A stretch of DNA of 64,000 bases, taken from Oenanthe sinensis. Lineage: Eukaryota > Streptophyta > Magnoliopsida > Apiales > Apiaceae. Within the stretch, counting starts at the first letter, position 1, and every line of letters starts with the position of its first letter. The stretch is taken from NCBI GenBank assembly GCA_028671895.1, contig CM053802.1, positions 15,879,631-15,943,630 of the forward strand. Reading direction: 5' to 3'. Made by a program: the position numbers and the translations under genes. Shown in pieces: positions 1 to 12,452 of this stretch. The notes below the pieces were generated by a model. That model saw only the letters and a program-made list of their open reading frames with translations. It was not told the origin of the DNA and made no database searches.

Positions 1-954
1 AAACCAATTATAGAGAATAGGAAAGCAATTTTTTCCCAAATAGAAAATAAGCGATGAATTGGGGATACGTTGAAAATGACAGAAATTTAGTAAATAGTAC
101 AACATCCAAACTCCAAAGAATTAGCAGAGAATCTGAAAAGGCCTTTAGGAACAGCCACTAGGGAGATTGGCTCTTGACTGTTGTAGAGCGGCTGCTATGG
201 TACACTGGTTAAAAATAGTTTAAACTTTAAATACCTCAATTTTATCATGCTAGAACTTCGGCTCATAAAACATGTATATATGCAAGGAAATGGTTGATTA
301 AACTTAGTAAGTACACCAAAACAAGCACATCAAAGAGAAATTTTAGATATTATTTTAATGCAGCTCCTACAAACACAAAGAATTGTAAACTGGAGTACAG
401 GACAGGACTTCAGTAAACTATACTTGAAGAAGAAAGTATCAAACAGCATACAACAAAATATCAATGAAAAGACTATTGATCTTTCAGTCGTAGCATATAT
501 TATAAGTGATAATTGAACACTTACGAAAAAATGTGATCCGCCTAATAAAAATACCTAGAATGTCCTTCAACTTATTATGTTTTATTAAAACTATCTAACT
601 ACCAGTTTGAGATTACAAACATTACGTCCTCAATGGTCACAGAGCCTAACTATCACATATTCACATGTAAACAAGTGGGAAGATTTAATGTGTTTCAAAA
701 AAATTAATTAACAGTAAACGTGTATCTGCATTCATACTCAGGGGCTTAATGTAGTCTAGCCCAAATATTCATAAATCTGGACAGGTTCAAAAATCCATTG
801 TTCCTATGTTCAATGTAACAATGGTTTTGTATGTACTAGTTATCCTGCTACTGTTGTGGACAGAAGAATCTGACATGGTGATACTAATGTACCCACAAAC
901 AGATAAGCTTCCTCCACTCCCACTTCCCTCCCAAAGCATAACAAGAAAGACTAC
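1..954. other. Non-coding stretch downstream of the last visible TOC34 exon
   Basis: AT-rich sequence with no exon I can recognise on either strand. The Toc34-type exon ending at 955 has a good donor (CAG|GTAGTC), so this is probably intron of that gene, whose C-terminal exons would lie left of the window. I looked for the conserved family block after the SRRSEALLKVV segment (VLVENSGRC-like) and did not find it here. Confidence 0.5.
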
Positions 955-2006
955 CTGAATGTTTTTAATCTTAGCTCCAAGGCCAACAACTTTCAAGAGG
1001 GCCTCTGATCTTCTGGAGAAAAATTCATCATACCCCAATCCATCTGGTGGAGAGAGCTGAGCATGTGTGAGGACAACTATACCTCTACGCCATATATCCT
1101 TGCCAAAACTATCAGTTATAGCATTTACTATCTGACGATCCAAGTTGTCCACCCTATATGCATCCAGACGGTCCACATATAGCAGCACATCTATTTTCTT
1201 GTTCAAAAGAAACCTAATAATATAACCCCGTCAACAGATATGGTCACTTTAATCCAGGATGCTAAAAAGCAAATAGTTTCAGTATAAAAAAATAATCCAC
1301 AAGACTTCATTTTTTGAAATATGGACCTTTTAATCATCTCGAGAGCCTGGTCATTGACATATCCTCCCTCAACAAGCCCTGGAGTATCAATAATATTGAA
1401 AGTAAATCCAGATCGTACTCTTGAAACTATCACAGGCCTTGGAGTTTCTGACTGCAAAACCAGAGTGTAAAGAATAGAATAATATATAGAAACATCAAAT
1501 GTTCTTTCATGTCGTCACTTCAATAGATTGTAAATTAAACTATTACTTGGAAAGCACTGACTGTAACCGCTCTCTCCCCTATAATCGAGTTCACAGTTGA
1601 CGATTTTCCGACACCACCTTTCCCCATTACAAGGATTGTCAATTCGCTCACATCCTAAGATTCATCAAACACGGTCAGATTTTCATAAACCCGTAATAAT
1701 AAAATATTAACTAATAACATTTTACTTGTAGATTAGAGAGACAGAAAGGAATATAGAACTGCCTGAAATATCTACAAAATGAAACCATAAATCAACATGG
1801 TTGAACTCATCACACTTAATTCCTTGCCTCTTTTTCCCATTTCCAATCACTAATCGCTAAATCCTGCTACATCTAATATGAAGATATATACATCAGAGGA
1901 ACCAGACCTTTTCCTTCAGCTGCGCCAACAATTCAATGAGTTTGGTTTGTGTGGCAGGTGGAAACTGTTGAATTCCAGTCCATTCTCGGACTAGCAGAGA
2001 TGCCAT
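955..2006 (-). CDS. TOC34: Toc34/Toc33-type chloroplast outer-envelope import GTPase, N-terminal ~197 codons
   Basis: GTPase receptor of the TOC complex, which recognises transit peptides of preproteins at the chloroplast outer envelope. Exons on the minus strand are 2006-1908, 1654-1547, 1451-1327 and 1213-955, all with GT-AG borders and compatible phases (99, 108, 125 and 259 nt). The start ATG at 2006-2004 follows directly on an acceptor (GCTGCAG|ATG). Visible motifs are the MASLLVREWTGIQQFP N-terminus, the Walker A/G1 GKGGVGKSS in exon 2, the G3 DTPG with GLVEGGYVNDQALE in exon 3, and LLYVDRLDAYRVDNLD, LTHAQLSPPDG (G4-like) and FFSRRSEALLKVV in exon 4. The family is about 300 residues long with a C-terminal membrane anchor. 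That anchor and the last ~100 residues are missing here, either cut by the window edge or lost. The family call is very secure; Toc33 versus Toc34 cannot be told apart. Confidence 0.93.
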
Positions 2007-3060
2007 CTGCAGCTTTCCCAAGGAAGAAGACCAACATAAGAGAAGGAAAGAAGCACCAGACCACATATAAGCACACAATTTACATGCACATACAAATAGT
2101 TCACACAGGCACACGTGTACTATGTATAAAATGCACGATAATCTAATAGAGTGACAAGGGTAAAAACTTTTTACTTCTGAGAGCACAAAAATGAATGTTA
2201 CACAGCACAACAAAGTGCAGATCCAGACAGTGGAGGAACTAGAAATTCCAATAGGAGCATTTTTTGTACAAGTATCTTAAAATTCAGAAAATTAAATTAA
2301 TGCATAATAATCCATATGATTACATTGCAAACACTAGCTTATACTAAAATCCAAGGGGGGCATAATAGAGCTTTACAAAGTCACTTAAAAAATGGTACGA
2401 TTTTTTAAAGTCAGAACTCAGAAGAGAACAATGCGAACTTTGGAAACATTGAGGACGAAAAATAAAAATAGCGTGTGCTAGAACCTGCAATAATATGCAC
2501 AACTTTTCTCCTACATACCATCTTATACTTAGTACAAAGTATAACACGAAAAGGGGGGGTGCCCTCTTAGCACATCAATTATATCACAAGTGCTTGACAC
2601 ATCAGCCATATAACATATTTACGCAAACATTCCGCATCTACTTACATCGAAACTGGTGTGTAACATTACACCTAAGTTCACTTACATCGAAACTAGTGTG
2701 TAACATTACACCTAAGTTCAGTTACCTTGTTATTGCTAAGAGACATTTTAACATTGAGCTCAATCATATAATTAACTCTACAAGACGCAATTTTGAAACA
2801 CCCCTTTACCAATAAAGAGCTATATATAGGGTTTTAACACCTCAATTCCACCGCATATACTTAATAATACAAACACAATAACAGAAGTTGACAAAAAGTT
2901 CAACAAATATATATATATATATAGAAAGCGAATTATAAATACACATGAAATTCAAAGAGGAGAAGAGTGCTTTACCCGTGGATGTAGAGAGAGAGAGATA
3001 GGGTTTTAGAGAAACCGAATTTTGCAGAGAGAGACCTTATCTATCGTCTTCAGTCTATGT
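2007..3060 (-). promoter_or_regulatory. TOC34 leader: 5' UTR exon and leader intron
   Basis: On the minus strand a CT-rich leader (GAGAGAGA tract on the plus strand at 2983-2998 and 3025-3035) is followed by a donor-like CACGG|GTAAAG at about 2970. The matching acceptor is the CAG immediately 5' of the ATG at 2006. This gives a leader intron of about 960 bp, an arrangement common in plant housekeeping genes. It holds an (AT)n run near 2906-2923 and a 40-bp duplication. The transcription start is inferred to lie around 3040-3070. Confidence 0.5.
2641..2720. repeat. 40-bp tandem duplication in the TOC34 leader intron
   Basis: 2641-2680 and 2681-2720 are two head-to-tail copies of a 40-bp unit that starts CTTACATCGAAACT and ends CCTAAGTTCA. 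They differ at one base (G/A at unit position 15). It looks like a recent slippage or unequal-exchange duplication. Confidence 0.9.
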
Positions 3061-4835
3061 ATATATCTCTATCTGTATGTATAATTTATTTGTTGGATCG
3101 GATCGGGTCGGGTCTGGTTCAAGCTGGGCACTTTTAATGATATTTATTATTAAATTAAAATTTTATATTTAAATAAAATTATAAATTATAAAATTTTATT
3201 TGATATAAAATTTTAAATTTATAAAATTTAACTATATTTTTGTGATTATTATTTAAAAATGATGGTCAGTAAGTAATCCCTATTTTAAAAAAATCTCTAA
3301 CCCATTATATTATTTTGATATAATTTTTGCACTAAAATATTGTAAAAGTTATACTATATTTAAAATCTATTTTAATTTTTTCACACCAAATTTAATACTA
3401 AAAAAATCTTTTTTATACTTTATAAATATTATTTTATTGTTTTTTTTAAGAATATTATTTTATTGTTAAAAATACAAAAATAATAAAGTAGTTAAGACAT
3501 GAATGAAATAAATTGTTTTATTTAACAAATAAAAGGGTAATATTAGAATTTTAAAAAATTATAAAAATTACACTAAATTTTGCTGTTGCATCAAATTTAT
3601 TGTAATTTTAATGTTACTATTTTGATGTAACTTTTAAAATTTAATTTTAGAAAATTACAATAAAATAATATAAAAATACAATTTTAGAGTTTTGTGAGAA
3701 TTGATCTACGACAAGTGCACTAAAATTTCATGACAAGTGCGATAACAAAAATTAATTATTCCCTCCGGGACCGAAAACAAGCGGAAACAGTAATAAATTT
3801 ATGAGTTTTGAATAATAATTTATGGTATCATTTTTCTTTTTAAGTTATTTATAAATTATATATATATATATAATTTATTTTATATGACAGCATTTATTTT
3901 TTTAAATTATTTATAAGTTAAAAGATATATATTATTTTTAATTTTTAAATTATTTATTAGATAAGTCAATAATATGCTATTGAGTCTTGAAGTAACAACT
4001 TATGTTCGGTAGAATATATTTAGTCATTAGTGCACCAATTTTATTTGAAATTTAAAAAAAATGGACGCTAGAAGTGAGTGGCCGATATATAAATTTATAG
4101 GGTTAATTATCAAGTAGCTCACTTGTTTCATTTTAATATATCAAATAGATCACCGACAAATTTTTGGTCTCATGTACATCACTCATTTTAAATAAAATTA
4201 CATTCTATTAAATTTTGAAATTTTGATAAATAAAAAAAAGAGATTATACTAGTTTTTATTTGACTAAACATCCAAACGTATCAACCTGCATATATATATG
4301 TGTGCGCGCATTACATTAGTTTTTTAGGTTTTTACATACCCATTTTTTTAAATCAAATTTAACCTTTATTTCAACCTTCTATTTTCTATTATTTTATTAT
4401 CAGGTTGTCACGTGAATAACTCAACGTCGCATCTCAGTCAAATCCATATCATAGAATTTAATGAAAAATGTTTATTTTAGCATTAATTTCTCAAAACTAA
4501 AATGCAGTGTCACTTATTTTATATCAGGTGATTCAAACGAGACCAAAAAAATTTCGGTGATCCACTTGATACATCAGATTGAAAAAAATGAGTTAGTTAA
4601 TAATTAACACTAAATTTATAATATAAGCTTTGATCAATCTTCCTGCAAAATGGTGGACAATTTTTTTATTACATCATGCAATGTACAAGTTTTTGAACTG
4701 AAATTTTAATGCTATAACCATGCGAATATATTACAATGTTCTGAGATATATATACAAATGTTTCTGAGTTTAGCCTAATGCAATCAGTTTTACATTTGCA
4801 ACTGCCAAATGGTATTATAAGATAAAGAAACCAAC
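3061..4835. other. AT-rich intergenic spacer between TOC34 and the hydrolase gene
   Basis: Very AT-rich. It would hold the promoter of the minus-strand TOC34 gene and the 3' UTR of the minus-strand hydrolase gene (from 4835 leftwards). I see no ORF with protein-like character and no clear transposon termini. Confidence 0.6.
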
Positions 4836-7800
4836 TCAAGTTAATGCTTGCACTGGCTGAGCTTGTAAATCACCAAAAGTGTTGTACAGGAAATTAGCAA
4901 CTGCAGACAAAAATTCTTCTGGTTTTTCTTCATGTGGCAAATGGCCACAATTCTTGATAACTTCAAAGCAAGATCCAGGTATCCTCTGTGACAATTTCTT
5001 GGCATTCCAAGAGGGGACAAGCCGATCACAATCTCCGGTTAAAATGAGAACTGGTTTTCAATAATTATGAATGTCAATTATCAGTTGAAGAACAAGCCAC
5101 TGCGTACATCACGATAAATTATATACATATATATTGGTGGTTCTAAATATGTATGTGCATGATTCAAACTTGAGATCGTCGAGTTAAAAGAGCTCTGATA
5201 CCATTTTAACATGTACACCATGCTTATGTGTTAATAAGTAAAGAGTAAATAGATTAGTTAGGCTTATTACCTGGACATGAAATTTCATTCAGTCTAGCAG
5301 ATGCTGGTTTGGATTTGGATGCAGAATCAGCAAGAGTTGCTGCTGTAAATTCAAGAAGTGCCTTCTCCCAGCCCTTTGCTCTCAGTGGCTTGAAATGACA
5401 AGGGGAATAAACTCCAGGTAAGAACAAGAGTGATCTTCAATGGTATTTAGGCATTTAGCATTTGACAATGCCACAAATAATTAGAATCAAGAACATAAAG
5501 TTTTATATAATGTTTACCTTTTTGTAACCATCCAGATCACGATCTGTAATTTTCTTTGGATCGTACCATGAATTTTTGACAGCAAGTTCACCAAACTTAT
5601 CTATTACAATCCTTACCTGATATTCATGAAGACAAAACAAGCTTAGGATTTATCACGGCAATGTATCAAAGACAAAGTGTCCTGTGTGATAGGCATTACC
5701 AACATCACAGCAACGGTGGATCGTAGGATTGCTAATAACACTTTTTTATAAAGTGATTTGAAAAAATCGACAACCATTTTCACCACATAGGATATTGCTT
5801 GTGCAATATATCTATATAACTTTGACAAAGTGTTGCAGATCCTGATAATTGGATTTGCTGGCAGTTCTGAATTTGAGGTGTCCCTTTGATTCTGTTTATA
5901 TGCTGTAGATTGAATTTTTGTGTCAACCTTCTGCTGGAAGGGAGGGGCTAGAATGGCAGGGGCAACAAGAATTAGAGCCGCAATGTGGTCAGGAGCTTCA
6001 AGATATGCTTGAACAGCAACAATTGCACCAGCTGAGTGCCTGTGTGTCGTCATTATCATTTAGTTTATTCCGTGTACATTTAATTTGATAATCTTTATAT
6101 TAAAAGATATATATTGTTCATTATTATGTAACATTAATGATTCATCGATGAATGTAGGTAGTATAGAACTAGTGATTGATCTTGGCAGATGATCAGAAGC
6201 CACTCTCCTGCAAGAACCATAAGCTATATAGTGAAAGGGAAACTTCACCAGTAATTTCTCATATAAACTCTGTAACATGAGGCTGTCATAGATTACTTGT
6301 GGTGTTAGAGAAGAAGAAGGATATTGACCTTCTGTATCACCTATATTGTAATGCATAGTACTGGAAACCTAAAACCAAACATCTCAAAACTGCATATTAA
6401 GTAAAAATTACATCTGTGAAAGAGCTGATTAACAACTCGTCACATCTTATTGCTCATTATGTGGACAAATGCAGCTACTTTCGAACGGCTCCTCTCATGG
6501 AGGCGGCGGCCTTGTGTAGTCTTAGTTTGGGATGTACTAGTTCGTACCCTTAACTTTGTAGACATTGTGTTTAGTCCAATTATTTTGGAACTTTTAGTCA
6601 TGACCCCCATCTATAGTGAGATAAATAGTAAAGCATGAAAACGTACCCGAATATAATTGCTTTATCGGATTTCAAAAGTTCAGTAAATTTCAACGTAGCC
6701 AGTGCAGAAAACATGGTTGAATAAGGATTTAAGGGTTTCGTATCTTTCTGACTATGAGACAATTGTTCAAACGGACTCACCCTTGATGTCAAGCCAAAGG
6801 CTGGTCTATCAAAGGCAAGAACGCTTGAATAACTGAGCTGAGCCAGCGGCTTCATAACCCGACTCCAGGAGAAAAGTGAGGCTCCAAATCCATGTAACAA
6901 GATTATAGGAATACCAAGTTCTATCATTTGGTAGGGCAACTGAGAACTTGTCTTATATGGTAAGGCCTCTGATTCTGCCTGACACACCTTGTAATGTATC
7001 TGCAGCCCCTTAAACTCGTAAAAACAACTATCAGGGTCAGCTAAAAGTGCTGGTTCAAGTAATTCATGTTGATCAATACCAGCGATTTTACGCCTTTTTG
7101 GCTTAGGCTTTGCTCCAATAAGTTGCTCTGCAGAAGGCAAGAACAACCTATTACACAACAAACATGTGTATTCCAACTCAATTTAATGGCCTAAAATTTG
7201 CACACCATGGCCTAACATACGGTCTCAATTCTATAATGACTTAAATTTCATAATCATAAAACCAACTTGCCAAACAAAACACTAAAACACGTAAAAACAA
7301 TTTTTTTAAGAATCAGGGATCAGGGATCACCATTGCCCTCATGTCTAACAATAATTGTCTAAAACTGTGAATGTCCCTCATTAAACGCACTAAGGAAATA
7401 TTTTCCTAATAAATTGCACCAAGAAAATGTACATAAGAGAATGGCAGCTTTACTTTGCTTGAAAAAGGAAATGTTTAAAACAACTGTTGGCTTCAACACT
7501 CACAATATAATCAAATAATCAGCCTCTATTATCTTTACATTTCACCCATAACTAAAGCAGTAAAACACAATGCTAAGTAGACAATAAGAAGAAAGAACAA
7601 TATTTTGTTTAAAAAATGGTCCATTGAACAAAATTTAACATTCAAAGATCATGTTCCGTGTACAACGCTCTCGCATCATCAGGGTCGAGGGAACGTCCCG
7701 ATACACATTTATGCATATAAAATAATGGCCCGTAAACAGAATTTTAGCATATGACAGATACAAAAATATGAAAAATGAAAATGGTTAAATGTAGTAGTAT

Positions 7801-7987
7801 GAATACCTGTATATTCAACACCAGAGCCACTGGACATGGAAGAGCCTGAGGAGGCAGCATTGGGTATCAGACGAAGTGTTACTATTCTTGTTCTGTCAGG
7901 TTTATTCTTCCCACCCATATGACAAAACAGTGGTTCTGATAATGATGGAGCTGAATTTGTTATGGAAATGCTCCTGACAAGTGTCAT
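4836..7987 (-). CDS. Alpha/beta-hydrolase fold protein, six exons, 477 aa
   Basis: A serine hydrolase of the plant alpha/beta-hydrolase superfamily, resembling the Arabidopsis At1g15490/At1g80280 type from memory; substrate unknown. Exons are 7987-7807, 7127-6647, 6039-5700, 5616-5518, 5388-5271 and 5050-4836. The spliced length is 1434 nt, 478 codons including the TGA at 4838-4836, and all phases agree. Features in order: a Ser-rich N-terminus, a basic stretch (KPKPKRRK), the oxyanion motif HGFGASLFSW, the nucleophile elbow GHSAG built across the exon 2/3 junction, APAILAP after it, a hydrophobic/amphipathic lid segment around exon 3 (IAQAISYVVKMVVDFF), the acid-loop LTGDCDRLVP and the catalytic-His region CGHLPHEEKPEEF. 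The full Ser-Asp-His triad is therefore present. The lid segment could associate with membranes. The fold is certain; biochemical activity is not known. Confidence 0.9.
5192..5203 (-). other. tRNA-iMet primer-binding-site-like word in hydrolase intron 5
   Basis: GCTCTGATACCA on the plus strand is the reverse complement of TGGTATCAGAGC, the usual priming site of plant Ty1/copia elements. No LTR pair or coding trace is visible around it in this ~220-bp intron, so at most it is a scar of a miniature LTR element (TRIM-like). Confidence 0.3.
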
Positions 7988-10900
7988 GGAGTATGGAGGA
8001 ATTTATACTATACTAACTAAACTATACTGTACTGTACCACTGTTTATTTGGAACTCGGAAGATTAGACTTTTTGCCAAACTTTGATTGGTCATGTTCACA
8101 ACTTGGAAGATAAGCTCTGCTAGCATTAGTAGCATTTACATATTTAATATGAGTAATGTCACATTGTAGTATTTATATATTATGATTTTTTGAAAATATG
8201 ATCTACTTTTAATTTTTATATCTTCGAAAGTAAAATTTTAAAGAAAAGGATAATCAAGAATATATGCATGTGATGGGAAAACGGATTTCACAATCTTCAG
8301 GTTTTTAGTGTAAATAATAAAAATATCATGTGCTGTCTTTGTTAGTGTAACAGGAGTGTGCAATCAATCGGGATTCTCTTAAAACTAGCCATTATGGCCG
8401 TGTTACACACATTTTGATTAAAATATATTAAAATTAATTTTTTATTTTGTTATTATTTCATATAACATAAAAAATTATTACTTAAAGTTATTTAACGTTA
8501 CGTTAAAAAATGTTACTATATACATATTATTTATACTTTAAACTTTTAGTATACTCAAAAATTATAAATCATATACATATAACAGATGTCATCATATTAG
8601 TTTTTATCTAATAAATTTAAAAAAATTAATACAAAATATTAAGTTAAATTGCGTTAATAATAAATATTAATGTAAAATGAGGTTAAATTAACATAAACTT
8701 AAATCGAGTATAATTTTGACACATAACCCAAGTTCCAATGATTTTATAATAATAAAACAACATAAAAATATTTATATGTCAATATATGTATATTATATTT
8801 TATGAAAAAAATTATTATCCTTATTACCTCTTTTCCTGCTTATTTTTTTTGTTTAGGCTTTTTAATATTTTCTTAATATAATATTATTTCCATTGTGGTA
8901 TGTAAATCATTGTACTAATTCTTTAAAACAATTTATCTAGTCCTATAAATGGATATGAATTTTTAAATGTATTTAAGAGCATAATATATTAATATGAATC
9001 TACTATTTCAAATATTGTTTTCCCCACGATTATGACTGAGTAAAAAAATCGACCGAAACCAAAAATGGTAAAAATCGATCCGAATATGACCTGGTTCCTA
9101 TGTTTATTTCAGATGGTTTTATATAATTGTAGTGATACTTATTACTAGCGATTTATATGATTCAGTATTTTGTTAATAAATTTTATTTGAATTTATAATA
9201 TTTTTCATTTATCATATTTCAGTTATCGATTTTAAAAATTGAGGACTTCCGGTTCATTTTATCCAAAAAATGAACTGAATCGGAGTTTGCTCTCCCTTAT
9301 CCACGATAATGTTAAATTTACATTTTTCCATGAAAACGTATCATGTTTTGAACCTTTTATAACTAGTGAAAAATGTTGATTTAATATTGATATTGAAAAT
9401 TAGTTAACAATGGTAAAAAAAAAGTAAAAAATAAATTAATGATATTGGGTAATTAAGAAATAGGGATAAGAAAGAATAAGTGGATGAGTAATTAAAATAT
9501 GGAGAAAAGAGAATAAATGGAGAGTTAATTAAGAAATTAGGAAGAACTTTAATTATAACAATTAAACATAATTACTTTAGTTAGTAATTTATTAGCAAAA
9601 CATAACAAAACAATTAATTAATTAATTAAATTATAAAATATTTAATTATACTTATACTTATATTATATTCAGCTAATTATTGTAATATTATATCATGTTT
9701 AAATGATGTCAAAAAAACGTGCATGTTAGATCTTTTTTCATATAATGTAATATTTTTTATTTTATTCAATGTAATTTTAATTAGATATATAATGAATGAT
9801 GTGATTTTTTTTATATTTTACAGTATACAACTTTAAAATTTAATAATAACAAATTGATTTAAAGTTTGAAAAAATTAAATTAGGATCAAATTTGAAAATA
9901 ATATACAAAAATTATAAAATATCAATAAATATAGTTTGTTATAATAATTAACTTAAATTAAGTTTAATTAGGGACACATATATTAATTGAATATTGTTAT
10001 TGATATTAATTGACAATTCTAAATAAAAATAAAAAAATGAAAATGGTTGAAATTTACTGAAAAATGATATTACTAATAAAAAATATGTCAATGATTTTGG
10101 GTAATTAGAAAATAAGGAAGAGAGAATAACTGAATATGTGATTAAGAAATATTGATTTAATATTGATATGGATGCTAACTAAAAATTTTAAAGAAAAAAT
10201 GAAAAATGAGAATAATTGAAACTTAGTGAAAAATGGTAAGAAGAAGATTAATTTAGAAATGGGGAAGAGAGAATAAATGTAGAGTTGGTTAAGAAATGGG
10301 AAAGAGATAAAGAGAATAAGTGAAGAGATAAATAGTAAAAATAAATGTGAAAAAAATATTAATAATAATTAAAGTTACTCTTAACTCAATGACAAAATTA
10401 GTACTCCGTAATTTAGATAGATGGGTTACTTGAGAAGTTAAAAATTAGTCCAAAAATAATAAAATGATAAAAGTAGAAAATAAGGTAGTATGTAAAAAAG
10501 AGAATGAATATGAAATGAGAAAAAAAGAGAATTAGTGGAGTGATGATAACAATTAAGAAATATGGAAAAGAGTGCCGATGGAGAGAGAATGAGTAGAGTG
10601 AAGAGAATATAAGTCAATAGAAAAATAAATGTGTAAAAGATTATTTTATCCTTTCTCATAATTATAACTAGCTTAACCATGGATTAACTAAGGAACATGG
10701 TTTGTAATTTCATAACATGGGTTACTTGATGAATTAGATATATATTGAAATCTTAAAACTACATAGGTGATGGGGGGATACATATGATGCCGCTGTTTTT
10801 CCGAGTGTGCACCTGAAGATACTTTGGACAGACGTGGCGGCCCAGATGTAAAATTTTCTAAGAAATGCTGCTAAACAAATTATAAATAGTATACAGTGAG

Positions 10901-12452
10901 ATTTCGAAGACACATTTAACATGTTCGCAAACAAGCTCGAGTTTGGTTCGGTTCATTTAAAATTCTAGCGGGATCTTGAACACAAAAATGTGTTCGTTAA
11001 AAAAATGAGTTCGAACCGAGTTTTTAGTATATTCGGCTCGAACTTAGTTCGACTCGAGTTCGGCTCATTAAAACTCAAAAAAATAAAATATATTTTAAAT
11101 ATTTTTATAATATTACTAACGTTTTAAGTTTTAAATTACAATTCAAATATTTAATATGTAAATCATTTGTGATAGATTAAAATTTAATATTGAGTCGAGT
11201 CAAAAATCAATAATCAGTTACGTCAAGTGGGTTTGAAACTTTTTTTTTCATGTAAAATTTAACAATTGGGTCAAGTGGGTTTGAAATTTTTTTTTCCCAT
11301 GTAAAATTTAACTGTTTGCGAGTTATTCGTTAAGGCTCGAGCTCGGCTCGGCTCATTTTTGTTCGATAAAAGCTCGTGTGCGGCTCAATTTATTAACGAA
11401 CTTGAGCTAGAACACATTTTTTATGCAATAAGAATGCTCGTCTCGGCTCGTCAGATCGAGCTCGGGCTCGTTTTTATTTGATAAAAAACTCGTGTGTGGC
11501 TCGATTTATTAACGAACTCGAGTTCGAACACATTTTATGTGCGATAAGAAAGCTCGGCTCGGTTCATCAGCAAAAAAAAATTAAGCCCAACTCATTTAGA
11601 ACAAAACTCAGCTCGGCTCTATTCATGAACCGCACTAACCAAATGCTTTCGCTTGCAGCAGACATGCGAACTGGCCCTATGACTACTACTAATAAGCTGA
11701 AAATCACTGGACATTTTTATGAGGATGAGGATGGACAGGGGCGACTCGAGATTTAAATTGGCCTAAACCGAGTTCTTTTATAATTTTTTTATAAATTAAA
11801 TTTTTTATTATATAAAATTTATTTTTCTCAATTTTCTTGATGCAATTTCTTTAATAATATAGATATTAAAATAAATTCAATTCAATTTTGTTTAAATCTG
11901 TTGCCATAATTAATTAAATAAATACATTAATAAAACATTAAAAATATTAAATTTAGCAAGAATGATGACTGAATTGTAATAGACAAATAATGGTTTTCCA
12001 GAATTTATATACATTTCCAATGGCATTTAAACCTAACATTATTATTTAGAAAAAGTCCAGCATACATTTAATGTTAAACTACTTGTTGTCTTGTTGATTT
12101 TTTTTCTAAAAAAATTAAGATTTTCGAAAAAAGAAAATTTAATAATTATATTAAAATTAAATAATTATTTAGCAAAACGTAATTTAAATAAATCTTGAAA
12201 AAAATTAGCCACTGGGAGAACAATGCATGTTAGCCTAATAAAATTAACCATATGTGTTTTTTACTATCATCAACAGTCATTGACACGTTGCACAACTCCA
12301 TTTAAGTTTCTAGGCTCAACTTTCATATATTAAGAAACAAATACAACCAATTACATGTTGATGAAGAATGCATAAGAATACATACTATTTACATTTATTA
12401 GCAGTCGAGATTCGCATTTACAGCAGAAGATACGAATAAGGTCAAACTAGCA
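7988..12452. other. Long AT-rich intergenic region between the hydrolase and ATG18 genes
   Basis: Upstream of 7987 lies the hydrolase promoter. The rest is AT-rich and gene-free. At 9360-10340 several degenerate direct repeats share words such as GGGAAGAGAGAATAA, GATTTAATATTGATAT and TTAAGAAAT, which look like remnants of one amplified sequence. A GCTCG-rich foldback occupies 10925-11575. The stretch near 11734 (CAGGGGCGACTCGAG) resembles a hAT terminus but has no partner that I could find. The short ORFs here look fortuitous. Confidence 0.6.
10925..11575. repeat. GCTCG/CGAGC-rich degenerate foldback and tandem repeat
   Basis: Two similar ~118-bp units lie head to tail at about 11338-11455 and 11457-11570. 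Both carry TTTATTAACGAAC, GAACACATTTT and GCTCGGCTCG. An inverted, more diverged counterpart lies at about 10930-11080 (AAAAATGTGTTCGTTAAAAA, GAGTTCGAACC). In an otherwise AT-rich spacer these GC-rich CGAGC words stand out. The likely origin is a non-autonomous DNA transposon with long inverted arms; the family is not assigned and I found no clear target duplication. Confidence 0.5.

Noticed and set aside
787..954. Extension of the Toc34 frame past the donor at 955
   Set aside because: Residues after KIKNIQ lose all similarity to the family; this is intron read-through.
1893..2213. 106-codon minus-strand ORF starting at 2213
   Set aside because: Only its last 33 codons (from the ATG at 2006) are TOC34 exon 1. 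The upstream part is hydrophobic intron translation before the acceptor.
11478..11756. 92-codon plus-strand ORF
   Set aside because: Overlaps the CGAGC repeat and has no domain character.
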